Positions 20,987 through 28,497 of a stretch of DNA of 31,976 nt are shown one piece after another (the first letter of the stretch is position 1; each line of letters begins with the position of its first letter). The translations under genes and the position numbers were made by a program. Origin of the DNA: an uncultured Collinsella sp. (GTDB lineage Bacteria; Actinomycetota; Coriobacteriia; Coriobacteriales; Coriobacteriaceae); contig UQKY01000021.1 of the NCBI GenBank assembly GCA_900541785.1, forward strand, positions 1 through 31,976, in the 5' to 3' direction. The notes below the pieces were generated by a model, which saw only the letters and a list, made by a program, of their open reading frames with translations, was not told where the DNA came from and made no database searches.

Positions 20987-23152
20987 CTATGCACGGGCGC
21001 ATTCCGCAACGTGCGAATCGAGCCATTCGATATCCTCGGCAAGATGTGCCACGCCCAGATGGTGTCCACCCGGACACACCTCGTGCCGCAGAGCATCTCT
21101 GCGGCCCAGCAACTTGTAGGCATCGCGCACGATCTTGAGCTGTTCATCGACATTTTTCAGCCCGCGCGAACCGTTCAGATGATCCTCTTCGCAGCTCTGC
21201 ACTAACAACGGGCGCGGTGCAATAAGCGAGGCAATATCGCCCATGTCGAGTAAGCGCCAAAGTCCGGGTGTGTAGTTGCAGCTGCAATTGCCATTGAGAT
21301 GCAGCAGCGAATCGTCGACACCGTACAGATAGCCCGAGACAAACGTCTTGCATACGCGTGGGTCGAGCGCCGCCAGATACAGCGTCATGTATCCGCCGCC
21401 CGAAAAGCCAAAACAGCCCAGGTCGTCCATGGCAATGTCGCCGCGCGCCTCTAGGTAATCGATCAGACGCATGTTATCCCAGGCGTTGAGGCCCGCAACG
21501 GTAAGTCCCAGCGGCTCGGCCATGCGCGCCTGGTTTAGGCACGTGCCGCGCAGAAAGCTGTTCTCGTCATCGCCCTGACCCTTCCAGTCACGACGGTATC
21601 CCCAACCGCGCGCATCAGGGCAGACGGTCACGTAACCCATGCGTGCCAAACGCAGACCGTAGTCGTAATTGAACTTACGCACGGCATCATCGACAGCCGG
21701 CACGCCCGCAACACCGGCTACGCTTGCAGCACCCGCTCCCTGATGGCCATGCGGGCAGATATAGCAGCGTTTGAGTCCCCGCTCATCAAGCTTAGGATGA
21801 GACGGCTCCAACAGGTAGAACGGCATCCAAACATCACGCTCGACCTGCAACATCGCATGGGTGCGTACGATGCCGCCGGCAACCCGCACGCGGCTGAGCT
21901 CACGAATCTCAATCGGGACGCGGTCCATAAGCGAAAGACCCAAAACATCGTACAGACGAGCCCTGGTCGCAATCTTCCACGCCTCAAAATCTGCAGGAGT
22001 CTTGCCCGCAAATGCCGCCGAGCGCCCTTCGCGCTTCAGCCGGGCACGCAGCGCAGGCTCGTCTTCGCAGTACGTCTCGATGTGCACGGTGCGACCATTG
22101 GCAGATAGCCCAGCCGTCTCCACCGCATCACCGTCGCCGCCCTCGGGATCCCAGCCATCCACACCGGCAAGCACCTGCTCGCGAGCGTACCCGGCGGCAG
22201 CCATCACATCGAGTTCATTCGCCCACGGCGCCCAGCCGGTAGTATCGCGCGCCGGCCCATACAGAATCGCGCCAGCATACTGCGCGCAGTTGTGCGCCGC
22301 CGGTTTATTCCAATCCCACCAGCCTTCGCGCTTGATATGTCGCCCTAGCCAACAATCGATCAGCGCAGTTTGCGCCCATTCGCGCCAAGGACGGCCCAGG
22401 TAGACCGAATCCGGCGCCACGCCATCCGGAGCTGTAAACGAACAACCATGAAACACAAATCCGTACGGCTCGCCTTTAGGCGTGGAGGCTGCCGTTACAT
22501 ACCCGTTGACATCCATATCGCGGTTGAGCGAGCGAATCTCGCACCCCTCAAAGTAGGCACGCGCGCCGCCAAAGATAAAGTCGACATCGCCCTCGATCCG
22601 GCAACGTCGAAAATACTGGCGTCCCACCCGGCGCGGCGCATACTGTTTGGGTCCTATGAACCCGCCCGGTTTGGCCTCATGCGGCGGCAGCGGACCCAAA
22701 AACAGCGTGTCTTGGTGTCCCTTAATGCAGCAGGCATCGACAACCAGACGGTCGCCATCGGCATACAGGGCAATCGCCTGACCGACCTCGCGCCCATCGC
22801 CCGCATCGTTTTCGATCGTGAGGTTCTCGAGCCGTACGTCGTCGGCATCGACCAGCACCGTATACGTGCGGAAGGTGCCGAGCTTTCCGTCCTGGCCGCT
22901 GCCGTCCTCCGAGGGCATCTGCGCCGCAAGGCCGCCAACGATACGCACGCTGTCGGCCGTCTCTCCCTCAATCGTCACATGCGAGCGACGAATCTCGACC
23001 CGTTCGCGGTACTCACCCGGCTCGATATGGATTGTCACCGGCCGTCCGTCATTCGGACAGGATTCGTCAATTGCCTCCAAGGCCTTAGAGATACTGTGAT
23101 ATGTCCCCGCACGCTCGAGCGAAACCTCAAAAAATCGTCTCTCACTCATCAT
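20987..23152 (-). CDS. Pectin methylesterase (CE8) fused to an alpha/beta-hydrolase esterase
   Basis: A 721-residue two-domain protein. Residues about 1-335 are a CE8 pectin methylesterase beta-helix: GHQDTLFL with Asp148, DFIFGG with Asp191 (nucleophile position) and LGRPWREWAQ with Arg254. Residues about 375-721 are an alpha/beta-hydrolase of the acetyl-xylan-esterase / dienelactone-hydrolase type: CPDARGWGYRR, the nucleophile elbow GFSGGGY with Ser584, and a final PGGHHLG with the catalytic His. The catalytic elements of both halves look intact. Together they could remove methyl and acetyl esters from the same oligogalacturonide. There is no signal peptide, so it is cytoplasmic. The ATG at 23152 lies about 11 bases after GAAAGGA; the next codon, ATG at 23149, is an alternative. 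It starts a unit with the SGNH esterase. Confidence 0.9.
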   Translation of the reverse strand: MMSERRFFEVSLERAGTYHSISKALEAIDESCPNDGRPVTIHIEPGEYRERVEIRRSHVTIEGETADSVRIVGGLAAQMPSEDGSGQDGKLGTFRTYTVLVDADDVRLENLTIENDAGDGREVGQAIALYADGDRLVVDACCIKGHQDTLFLGPLPPHEAKPGGFIGPKQYAPRRVGRQYFRRCRIEGDVDFIFGGARAYFEGCEIRSLNRDMDVNGYVTAASTPKGEPYGFVFHGCSFTAPDGVAPDSVYLGRPWREWAQTALIDCWLGRHIKREGWWDWNKPAAHNCAQYAGAILYGPARDTTGWAPWANELDVMAAAGYAREQVLAGVDGWDPEGGDGDAVETAGLSANGRTVHIETYCEDEPALRARLKREGRSAAFAGKTPADFEAWKIATRARLYDVLGLSLMDRVPIEIRELSRVRVAGGIVRTHAMLQVERDVWMPFYLLEPSHPKLDERGLKRCYICPHGHQGAGAASVAGVAGVPAVDDAVRKFNYDYGLRLARMGYVTVCPDARGWGYRRDWKGQGDDENSFLRGTCLNQARMAEPLGLTVAGLNAWDNMRLIDYLEARGDIAMDDLGCFGFSGGGYMTLYLAALDPRVCKTFVSGYLYGVDDSLLHLNGNCSCNYTPGLWRLLDMGDIASLIAPRPLLVQSCEEDHLNGSRGLKNVDEQLKIVRDAYKLLGRRDALRHEVCPGGHHLGVAHLAEDIEWLDSHVAECARA

Positions 23153-23172
23153 CAGTCACCGCGTCCTTTCGT

Positions 23173-23187
23173 CGTAGACCGTCTACG
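23173..23187. promoter_or_regulatory. Palindrome CGTAGAC-C-GTCTACG upstream of the pectinesterase fusion
   Basis: A perfect 7+1+7 inverted repeat 21-35 bp upstream of the start of the fusion gene, partly adjacent to the ribosome site. It differs from the AACGTT operator, which is absent here. It may be an operator for another regulator or a leader hairpin. Confidence 0.4.
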
Positions 23188-23204
23188 TTGCAGTTTCGGC
23201 ATAT

Positions 23205-23247
23205 AAAAAGTTCGCGCAATGGGTCGGGAAGGCCCTGCCCATCGCGC
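23205..23247 (-). terminator. Terminator after the GH28 gene
   Basis: GCGCAATGGG (23214-23223) pairs with CCCATCGCGC (23238-23247), with one wobble-type position. Read on the minus strand it is followed by a T5 tract (23205-23209). It separates GH28 from the pectinesterase fusion, so the latter needs its own promoter or read-through. Confidence 0.75.
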
Positions 23248-23286
23248 GCCGCGACATACCGAATGTAATTGTTTAGGAGCAAACGC

Positions 23287-24882
23287 CTACGCACGGATAA
23301 CCTTGTCGACGTTCTGGAGCTGCAGTTCCTCGCCGTCCTGGCCCTCGATCACCACATTTTGCAGGTCGAGTACCTTGACGTTTTGCGCGATGATGCCCTG
23401 ACGCACCATGGGCTCAACGCCACAGGCCATGGCCGGAACAAAGGGCTCGGCATCCGGCGCGAAGGTCACGTGGACATCCTGGAACGTCAGACGCGTTACT
23501 TTGCTCTCGGGCAGACCCGTGATATAGGCCGCGGCAGCATGGCAGTTGGTGGCCTCGATATCGCAAAACGTCGTGGCACCAAAGCCGGGCGTGCGGTCGT
23601 CGACAGGCAGCGCCTCGCGAGACTGCACGTAATCGGTCTTGCCATCCTTGTCACAGAAGTAGAAGGAGTTGACCACGAAGGGCGTGAGCACCTCGTCCAT
23701 GCGAATGTGCTCAAAGATAATGCCCTCGTTGACGGCATCCTTGCCGCGCCCGCGGCGGGTCTTGACGCGCAGGCCGCGGTCGGTGCGCTCAAAGAGGCAC
23801 TTGCTCACGGTAAGGTCCTTGATGCCGCCGGCGGCCTCTGAACCCAGGACCACGGCGCCGTGACCATCGTGCATGTAGCAGTGAGAGATCAGCACGTCGT
23901 GCGTAGCGGGACGAAGCTCGGGCTCAATGCCCAGCTTGCCGCTCTTGATGGCGATGCAGTCATCGCCCACCGAGAACTGACAGCCAAGGATGCGGACAAA
24001 GCCGCAGCTCTCGGGATCGAAACCGTCGGTGTTGTGGGAGTTCTTGGGACCCTCGATCGACAGGCAAAGCGCGTCGACATGCTCGCACAGGACGGGATGG
24101 ATATTCCACGCCGGGCTGTTGCGCACGGTAAAGCCGGCAAGGCTCACGTTTTGGCACTCGGACAGGAAGATCATGCGCGGACGGGCGACCTCGCGGCCCT
24201 CCTCGGGACGGAAGATGTTCTTAAAGTCCTTGTTCCACCAGTTGTCCTCGGCAAAATCGGTCTGACCGTCAATCGCGCCGCGACCATAGATGCACACGTC
24301 GTGCACGCCCAGACCCGTAAAGGTAGAACAGTAGGTCGAGAAGCTCTCCCCCTCCCAGCGGCCCAGGGGCAGCATATCGGTACCGGCATAACCGGCGCCC
24401 TCGTTGCCCGTGACCGTGCCCGGAATGTAGGCAAGCGCGGCACGATCGTGGCGGGCCAGCAGCACTGCCCCGTCGACGAGCTCGATGTTGATATTGCTCT
24501 TAAGGAAGAGGGACTTGATACGATAGCTACCGGCGGGAATCAGCACGCGCCCGTCCTTGGGACAGGCCATGATGGCAGCCTGGATGTTGGTGGTGTCATC
24601 ATGCTCGGCATCGCCCTTGGCGCCACAGTCGCGAACGTTGATGGTAAAGGGCTCAGCCGGCGTGGTGACACCTACGCTCAGCTCACGCTCGCCACAAACA
24701 AAACGAACCAGGTTGCGCTTGCCGGGGGTCAGGCCGTCGACATAGGTCTCGACCGTATTCGTGGTACCGGCGGGCTCGTCGTTGACAAAGATCTCCCACG
24801 TATCGGCGCAGGTAAAGTAACCGCCGTCGTCAAGCTCGATCACGGCCGCGCGGGCGTTGCGCCAGATAACGTTCGTCTCCAT
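23287..24882 (-). CDS. GH28 family polygalacturonase-type hydrolase with N-terminal Fn3-like domain
   Basis: A 531-residue glycoside hydrolase family 28 protein. Catalytic motifs: NTDGFD with Asp286, GDDCIAIKSG with Asp307 and Asp308, DGHGAVVLGSE with His341, and RTDRGLRVKT in the substrate-binding loop. Residues about 1-85 resemble the fibronectin-III-like domain found in exo-acting galacturonases such as PehX, and NVRDCGAKGDAEHDDTTNIQ marks the start of the beta-helix. This favours exo-cleavage of oligogalacturonides from the end; a rhamnogalacturonan substrate is possible. The start at 24882 has GAGGGAG six to seven bases upstream. No signal peptide, so probably cytoplasmic. It lies downstream of the GPH transporter but a terminator stands between them. 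A TACAAT hexamer in the leader could be a -10. Confidence 0.9.
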   Translation of the reverse strand: METNVIWRNARAAVIELDDGGYFTCADTWEIFVNDEPAGTTNTVETYVDGLTPGKRNLVRFVCGERELSVGVTTPAEPFTINVRDCGAKGDAEHDDTTNIQAAIMACPKDGRVLIPAGSYRIKSLFLKSNINIELVDGAVLLARHDRAALAYIPGTVTGNEGAGYAGTDMLPLGRWEGESFSTYCSTFTGLGVHDVCIYGRGAIDGQTDFAEDNWWNKDFKNIFRPEEGREVARPRMIFLSECQNVSLAGFTVRNSPAWNIHPVLCEHVDALCLSIEGPKNSHNTDGFDPESCGFVRILGCQFSVGDDCIAIKSGKLGIEPELRPATHDVLISHCYMHDGHGAVVLGSEAAGGIKDLTVSKCLFERTDRGLRVKTRRGRGKDAVNEGIIFEHIRMDEVLTPFVVNSFYFCDKDGKTDYVQSREALPVDDRTPGFGATTFCDIEATNCHAAAAYITGLPESKVTRLTFQDVHVTFAPDAEPFVPAMACGVEPMVRQGIIAQNVKVLDLQNVVIEGQDGEELQLQNVDKVIRA

Positions 24883-24929
24883 GGGTTTCTCCCTCAAAAA
24901 GATGCTCTAAAGGCAAATTGTACGCTGTT

Positions 24930-24974
24930 GAAAAAGGGCCGTGCCTGCCGGCGGAATTCCGGTGGCACGGCCCT
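24930..24974 (-). terminator. Rho-independent terminator after the GPH transporter
   Basis: AGGGCCGTGCC (24935-24945) pairs perfectly with GGCACGGCCCT (24964-24974). On the minus strand the stem is followed by a T5 tract (from the A run at 24931-24935), 24 bases after the transporter stop. Confidence 0.9.
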
Positions 24975-24997
24975 GTGATTTGGACGATATGTCGGCC

Positions 24998-26557
24998 TTA
25001 CTCGGCGGGAGTTACGCTACCGTCCTGGAAGCCAACGTTGTTGTGGGCAAAGCAGTCCTCGTACTTAAAGCCGGAGAGCTCCTCGCAAAGCGCCTTGACC
25101 TCGGGCTTGACGTCGGCCATCTTGCCACCCTCCTTGACTCGGTGAATCTCGTCGCAAAGGACGTCGCACTGCTCCTTGTCGATCTTGATGCCGCGGGCAA
25201 GGACGGCTGCAAGCAGGAAGAAGCCGGCGCAGCCGATGATCATGTAGCCGCAGATATACAGAGGCACGGTAGCGGGCTGGGTCACGGCGTCGCTATTGCC
25301 GGCGGTCTGAATGAAGCCGGAGGCAGCAAGGACGATAGCCCATACGTTGACGGCGATAGCCTGGGCGATCTGCTGGCAGAGCTGCTGAGCGGAGCTGTAG
25401 ATACCCTCGCGACGACGCAGGGTGATGAGCTCATCGACATCGGGGATGTAGTTGAGCAGAACATCGGGCAGGTACTGGAAGCCGACGTAGAAGAACTTCC
25501 AGATGGCGAAGATGATGGGGTAGGCGATCATGGCGATGGCGACCGTGGAGGTGCCGTTGATCTGACCAAAGGCGAAGTAGTTGAAGGCGATGATGCACGC
25601 AGCGCAACCGACATTTGCCAGGTACCAAGACTTGTGGAAGCCCTTCTTGGCCATGAGGGCGACCCAGATGGCGGTGCAGACGATAGCGACGACCTTGCCA
25701 GGCATCTCCATCACGGACTCGTAGGACTTAGGAATCTGCAGGCAGTAGACGATGAAGAAGGACAGGCACGCAGACCAGCAGGCAGCAGCGAGCTTCGTGG
25801 AGACCTGTGCATACAGGACCTTGCGGAAGGACTTGTTGCGGAAGGTGGAGATAACGTCGATAAAGAACTTCTTGATGCCCTCGCCGACGCTCTCGATCTT
25901 CTCCTGAGCGACCTCCTCGGGGGTGTGCTCCCACGTGGACAGGTACACGCAGAGCAGCGAGATTGCCATGACCGAAGCGTTGACCGTAGCAATGATGAAG
26001 TAGCTGAACGGGTTGGTCTCGCCGAAGGTGCCAAAGCCAAAGCCGACGAGTGCAGCCATCAGGAAGCCGGCGGCGTTACCAAAGAGATGCTTGTAGCCGG
26101 TGAGGTACGTACGCTCCTTAAAGTCGTCGGTCATCTCGATGGTAAGCGGCGACAGGTTGGCGGTGCAGAACGTGTACGCGACGTTGTAGATCAGGTACAG
26201 CACAAAGTAGTACGGGAAGCCAAACGGCGTAGCCACGAAGATGAGCGGCTCGGCGATCATCATCGGGATGGCCAGCAAGATCCAGAAACGACGACGACCA
26301 AAGATGCGGCCAATCTTGGTGGCATAGAAGTTATCGGCCACAAAACCCATCAGCGGGCAAAGAATGGCGTTGACATAGATGGCAAACGAGCTGATCAGTG
26401 CAGCCTCGCCTGCGGACAGGCCACACTCCGTGGACAGGAACAGCACCATGTAGCTGTGCGTAAAGGTCAGGGCACCGGAATTGAGCATACCGCCCATACC
26501 AAAGCCCAAGCGCGTCCAGAATGTGATCTTACGCTTTTTTCCGATCTTATTAGTCAT
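24998..26557 (-). CDS. GPH-family (MFS_2) glycoside / oligouronide:cation symporter
   Basis: A 519-residue membrane protein with about 12 hydrophobic segments. The glycoside-pentoside-hexuronide family pattern is clear: LGFGMGGMLNSGALTFTHSY at the N-terminus, CPLMGFVADNFYATKIGRIF then GRRRFWILLAIPMMI, and DVDELITLRRREGIYSSAQQ in the C-terminal half. These symporters import sugars, glycosides or hexuronides with H+ or Na+. In this locus the cargo is probably galacturonate oligomers or unsaturated oligouronides, since the processing enzymes appear to be cytoplasmic. The start at 26557 (MTNKIGKKRK) has AGGGAG five bases upstream; the longer frame to 26635 overlaps the promoter. Paired AACGTT operators govern its promoter, and terminators stand on both sides, so it is a single-gene unit. 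Confidence 0.9.
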   Translation of the reverse strand: MTNKIGKKRKITFWTRLGFGMGGMLNSGALTFTHSYMVLFLSTECGLSAGEAALISSFAIYVNAILCPLMGFVADNFYATKIGRIFGRRRFWILLAIPMMIAEPLIFVATPFGFPYYFVLYLIYNVAYTFCTANLSPLTIEMTDDFKERTYLTGYKHLFGNAAGFLMAALVGFGFGTFGETNPFSYFIIATVNASVMAISLLCVYLSTWEHTPEEVAQEKIESVGEGIKKFFIDVISTFRNKSFRKVLYAQVSTKLAAACWSACLSFFIVYCLQIPKSYESVMEMPGKVVAIVCTAIWVALMAKKGFHKSWYLANVGCAACIIAFNYFAFGQINGTSTVAIAMIAYPIIFAIWKFFYVGFQYLPDVLLNYIPDVDELITLRRREGIYSSAQQLCQQIAQAIAVNVWAIVLAASGFIQTAGNSDAVTQPATVPLYICGYMIIGCAGFFLLAAVLARGIKIDKEQCDVLCDEIHRVKEGGKMADVKPEVKALCEELSGFKYEDCFAHNNVGFQDGSVTPAE

Positions 26558-26640
26558 CGAGCTCCCTCTCTTTTCTCGATTGTCTTGTAACAAGACACTG
26601 GAGTCCATACCGACGTCTGTCTGTATGTCGTCCACTGGTA

Positions 26641-26696
26641 AGGTGAACGTTTAGCTAGATTATGCGCGATTACTTATGATAGGTGAACGTTCACTT
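26641..26696 (-). promoter_or_regulatory. GPH transporter promoter with paired AACGTT operators
   Basis: Proximal site AGGTGAACGTTTAG (26641-26654) and distal site AGGTGAACGTTCACTT (26681-26696) are centred 40 bp apart. On the minus strand the distal copy supplies -35 TTCACC (26682-26687); -10 CATAAT (26659-26664) follows at 17 bp, and the proximal copy covers the probable transcription start. Confidence 0.8.
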
Positions 26697-26799
26697 GAAT
26701 AATATCCTTGAACGGTCGTTTTTTATCGCTAAACGGATATATAACTCGAAACAATCTCGATTACAGGGGCATTAACTGGGTTATGCTTTTTGAGCAATT

Positions 26800-26813
26800 A
26801 GGTGAACGTTTAT
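26800..26813. promoter_or_regulatory. Extra AACGTT half-operator
   Basis: AGGTGAACGTTTAT keeps one full half-site and the central AACGTT. Its centre is 119 bp from the distal operator of the GPH promoter, about three times the 40-bp pair spacing, and could serve as an auxiliary looping site. Confidence 0.5.
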
Positions 26814-26860
26814 TATTTCGCCCCTCGTGCCCCTATAAAGACGCGCCATAACAGACAGAA

Positions 26861-26898
26861 CAAAATGGCCCCGCCGGGAACACTCCCGACGGAGCCAT
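26861..26898 (-). terminator. Rho-independent terminator after uxaA
   Basis: ATGGCCCCGCCGGGA (26865-26879) pairs with 26884-26898 over 15 bp with two imperfect positions. On the minus strand the stem is followed by TTTTGTTCT. It ends the uxaCBA unit. Confidence 0.88.
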
Positions 26899-26931
26899 GG
26901 TCAATAGCGCCCTATACGGACTTGTTTGCCA

Positions 26932-28416
26932 CTACAGGCAGACGCCGTCCTTCCAGATACTGATCTCGTGACAGCCACGGCGCTCGGCACTCGTAAGTTT
27001 ACCGCTCGCCGTCTCCAGCACCAGCTGGTACAGATCGTGGGCTGCCTCGTCGAGCGTGCGCTCACCTGTGGCAATCACGCCAGCGTTAAAGTCCATCCAG
27101 TTGGCCTTGTGGTCGCACAGGCGCTGGTTGGTGAACACCTTGAGCGTAGGCACCGGCGCGCCAAACGGTGTGCCGCGGCCAGTCGAGAACAGAATCACGT
27201 GGCAGCCGGCAGCCGTCAACGCCGTGGTGGATACCATGTCGTTGCCCGGACCGCACAGCATGTTCAGGCCGTGTTTAGTTGCCTGGCCGGCATACGGCAG
27301 CACGTCGACGATGGGGGCAGATCCGCCCTTTTGCACGCAGCCGCAGCTCTTGTCCTCGAGCGTGGTAATACCGCCGTCCTTGTTGCCGGGACTCGGGTTC
27401 TCATAAACGACCTCGCCGTGGCTAATAAAGTAGTCCTTAAATCCATTGAGCATGTCGGAGGCAGCGTTAAAGACCTGCTCGTTCTCGCAACGGTCGAGCA
27501 GGATGCTCTCCGCGCCAAACATCTCGGGCACCTCGGTAAGCACCGACGTGCCGCCACGGGCGACGACCATATCGCTCACGCGACCGATCGTGGGGTTGGC
27601 GGTAATGCCCGAAAGACCGTCGGAGCCGCCACACTTAAGACCAATGACCAGCTCGGAGGCCGGAATGGGCTCGCGCTTGGACTGCTTTGCCAGGTCTGCC
27701 AGCTCGGCCAGAATCTTGTGGCCCTCGATTTGCTCGTCGGTTACATCCTGGCAGGTGAGAAAGCGAACGCGCTCGTGATCGAAGTCACCGAGCTCGTCGA
27801 GCACCTGCTGGTGTGTGCAGTTCTCGCAACCGAGCGACAGGAACAGCACGCCGGCCGCATTAGGGTGACGCGAGAGCGCCACCAGCAGACGACGCGTCTG
27901 GACATGGTCGGCGCCGGTCTGCGAGCAACCGAACGGATGCGGGAAGTAGTAGACGCCCTCCAGCGAGCCATCGACCAGATCCTGGGCCTGCTCGCACATG
28001 GCACGGGCGACTTCGTTGACACAGCCGACCGTGGGGATGATCCACAGCTCGTTGCGCGTCGCGGCACGACCGTCGGCGCGGCGGAACCCCATAAAGGTCT
28101 CGGGCTCAACCGACTCAACGACCGGATGCGTGGGGTTGTAGGTGTACTCGACCTCGCCCGAAAGGTTGGTCTTCACATTGTGCGTGTGGAGCCACTGACC
28201 GGGCTGGACATCGCCCGTCACGTGTCCGATAGGAAGGCCGTACTTAATGACGTCCTCGCCGGCGGCAATCGAGCGCACCGCCATCTTATGGCCCTGCGGA
28301 ATATCCTCCGCGGCCACGACCTCGCCCACCCCGGGAACCGCGACGGCGGTGCCCTTGGCAAGCGGCGACAGCGCGACGATCACGTTGTCGGCCGGATTGA
28401 TCTGGATAGTGTTCAT
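26932..28416 (-). CDS. uxaA: Altronate dehydratase
   Basis: A 494-residue protein of the UxaA family. The N-terminal part (about 1-95: NTIQINPADNVIVALSPLAK through IKYGLPIGHVTGDVQPGQWL) is the SAF-like domain; the long C-terminal part (VYYFPHPFGCSQTGADHVQT; FLSLGCENCTHQQVLDELGD; GLKCGGSDGLSGITANPTIG; STGRGTPFGAPVPTLKVFTN) is the dehydratase domain with conserved cysteines likely binding Fe2+ or a cluster. It dehydrates D-altronate to 2-keto-3-deoxygluconate, the last step of the galacturonate branch. The ATG at 28416 has AGGA about nine bases upstream. It is the third gene of the uxaC-uxaB-uxaA unit, 81 bp after uxaB with a hairpin between, and is followed by a terminator. Confidence 0.95.
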   Translation of the reverse strand: MNTIQINPADNVIVALSPLAKGTAVAVPGVGEVVAAEDIPQGHKMAVRSIAAGEDVIKYGLPIGHVTGDVQPGQWLHTHNVKTNLSGEVEYTYNPTHPVVESVEPETFMGFRRADGRAATRNELWIIPTVGCVNEVARAMCEQAQDLVDGSLEGVYYFPHPFGCSQTGADHVQTRRLLVALSRHPNAAGVLFLSLGCENCTHQQVLDELGDFDHERVRFLTCQDVTDEQIEGHKILAELADLAKQSKREPIPASELVIGLKCGGSDGLSGITANPTIGRVSDMVVARGGTSVLTEVPEMFGAESILLDRCENEQVFNAASDMLNGFKDYFISHGEVVYENPSPGNKDGGITTLEDKSCGCVQKGGSAPIVDVLPYAGQATKHGLNMLCGPGNDMVSTTALTAAGCHVILFSTGRGTPFGAPVPTLKVFTNQRLCDHKANWMDFNAGVIATGERTLDEAAHDLYQLVLETASGKLTSAERRGCHEISIWKDGVCL

Positions 28417-28454
28417 TGCAAATGGTCCTAACCCTACAGGTTGAGCAGAAGTCG

Positions 28455-28486
28455 AGACGCGGGCACGCCGTCCCGCGCCCGCGTCT
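28455..28486 (-). other. Intercistronic hairpin between uxaB and uxaA
   Basis: AGACGCGGGC (28455-28464) pairs perfectly with GCCCGCGTCT (28477-28486) around a 12-base loop; there is no T tract on the minus strand. It may stabilise or pause the transcript rather than end it. Confidence 0.6.
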
Positions 28487-28497
28487 GCGCCGGAAAT

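Noticed and set aside
24941..26590. A 549-codon open frame on the plus strand
   Set aside because: Antisense to the GPH transporter; its composition is typical of a shadow frame.
26926..28431. Long plus-strand frame opposite uxaA (with similar ones opposite uxaB and uxaC)
   Set aside because: The minus-strand frames encode complete uxa proteins; the opposite frames have no family signal.
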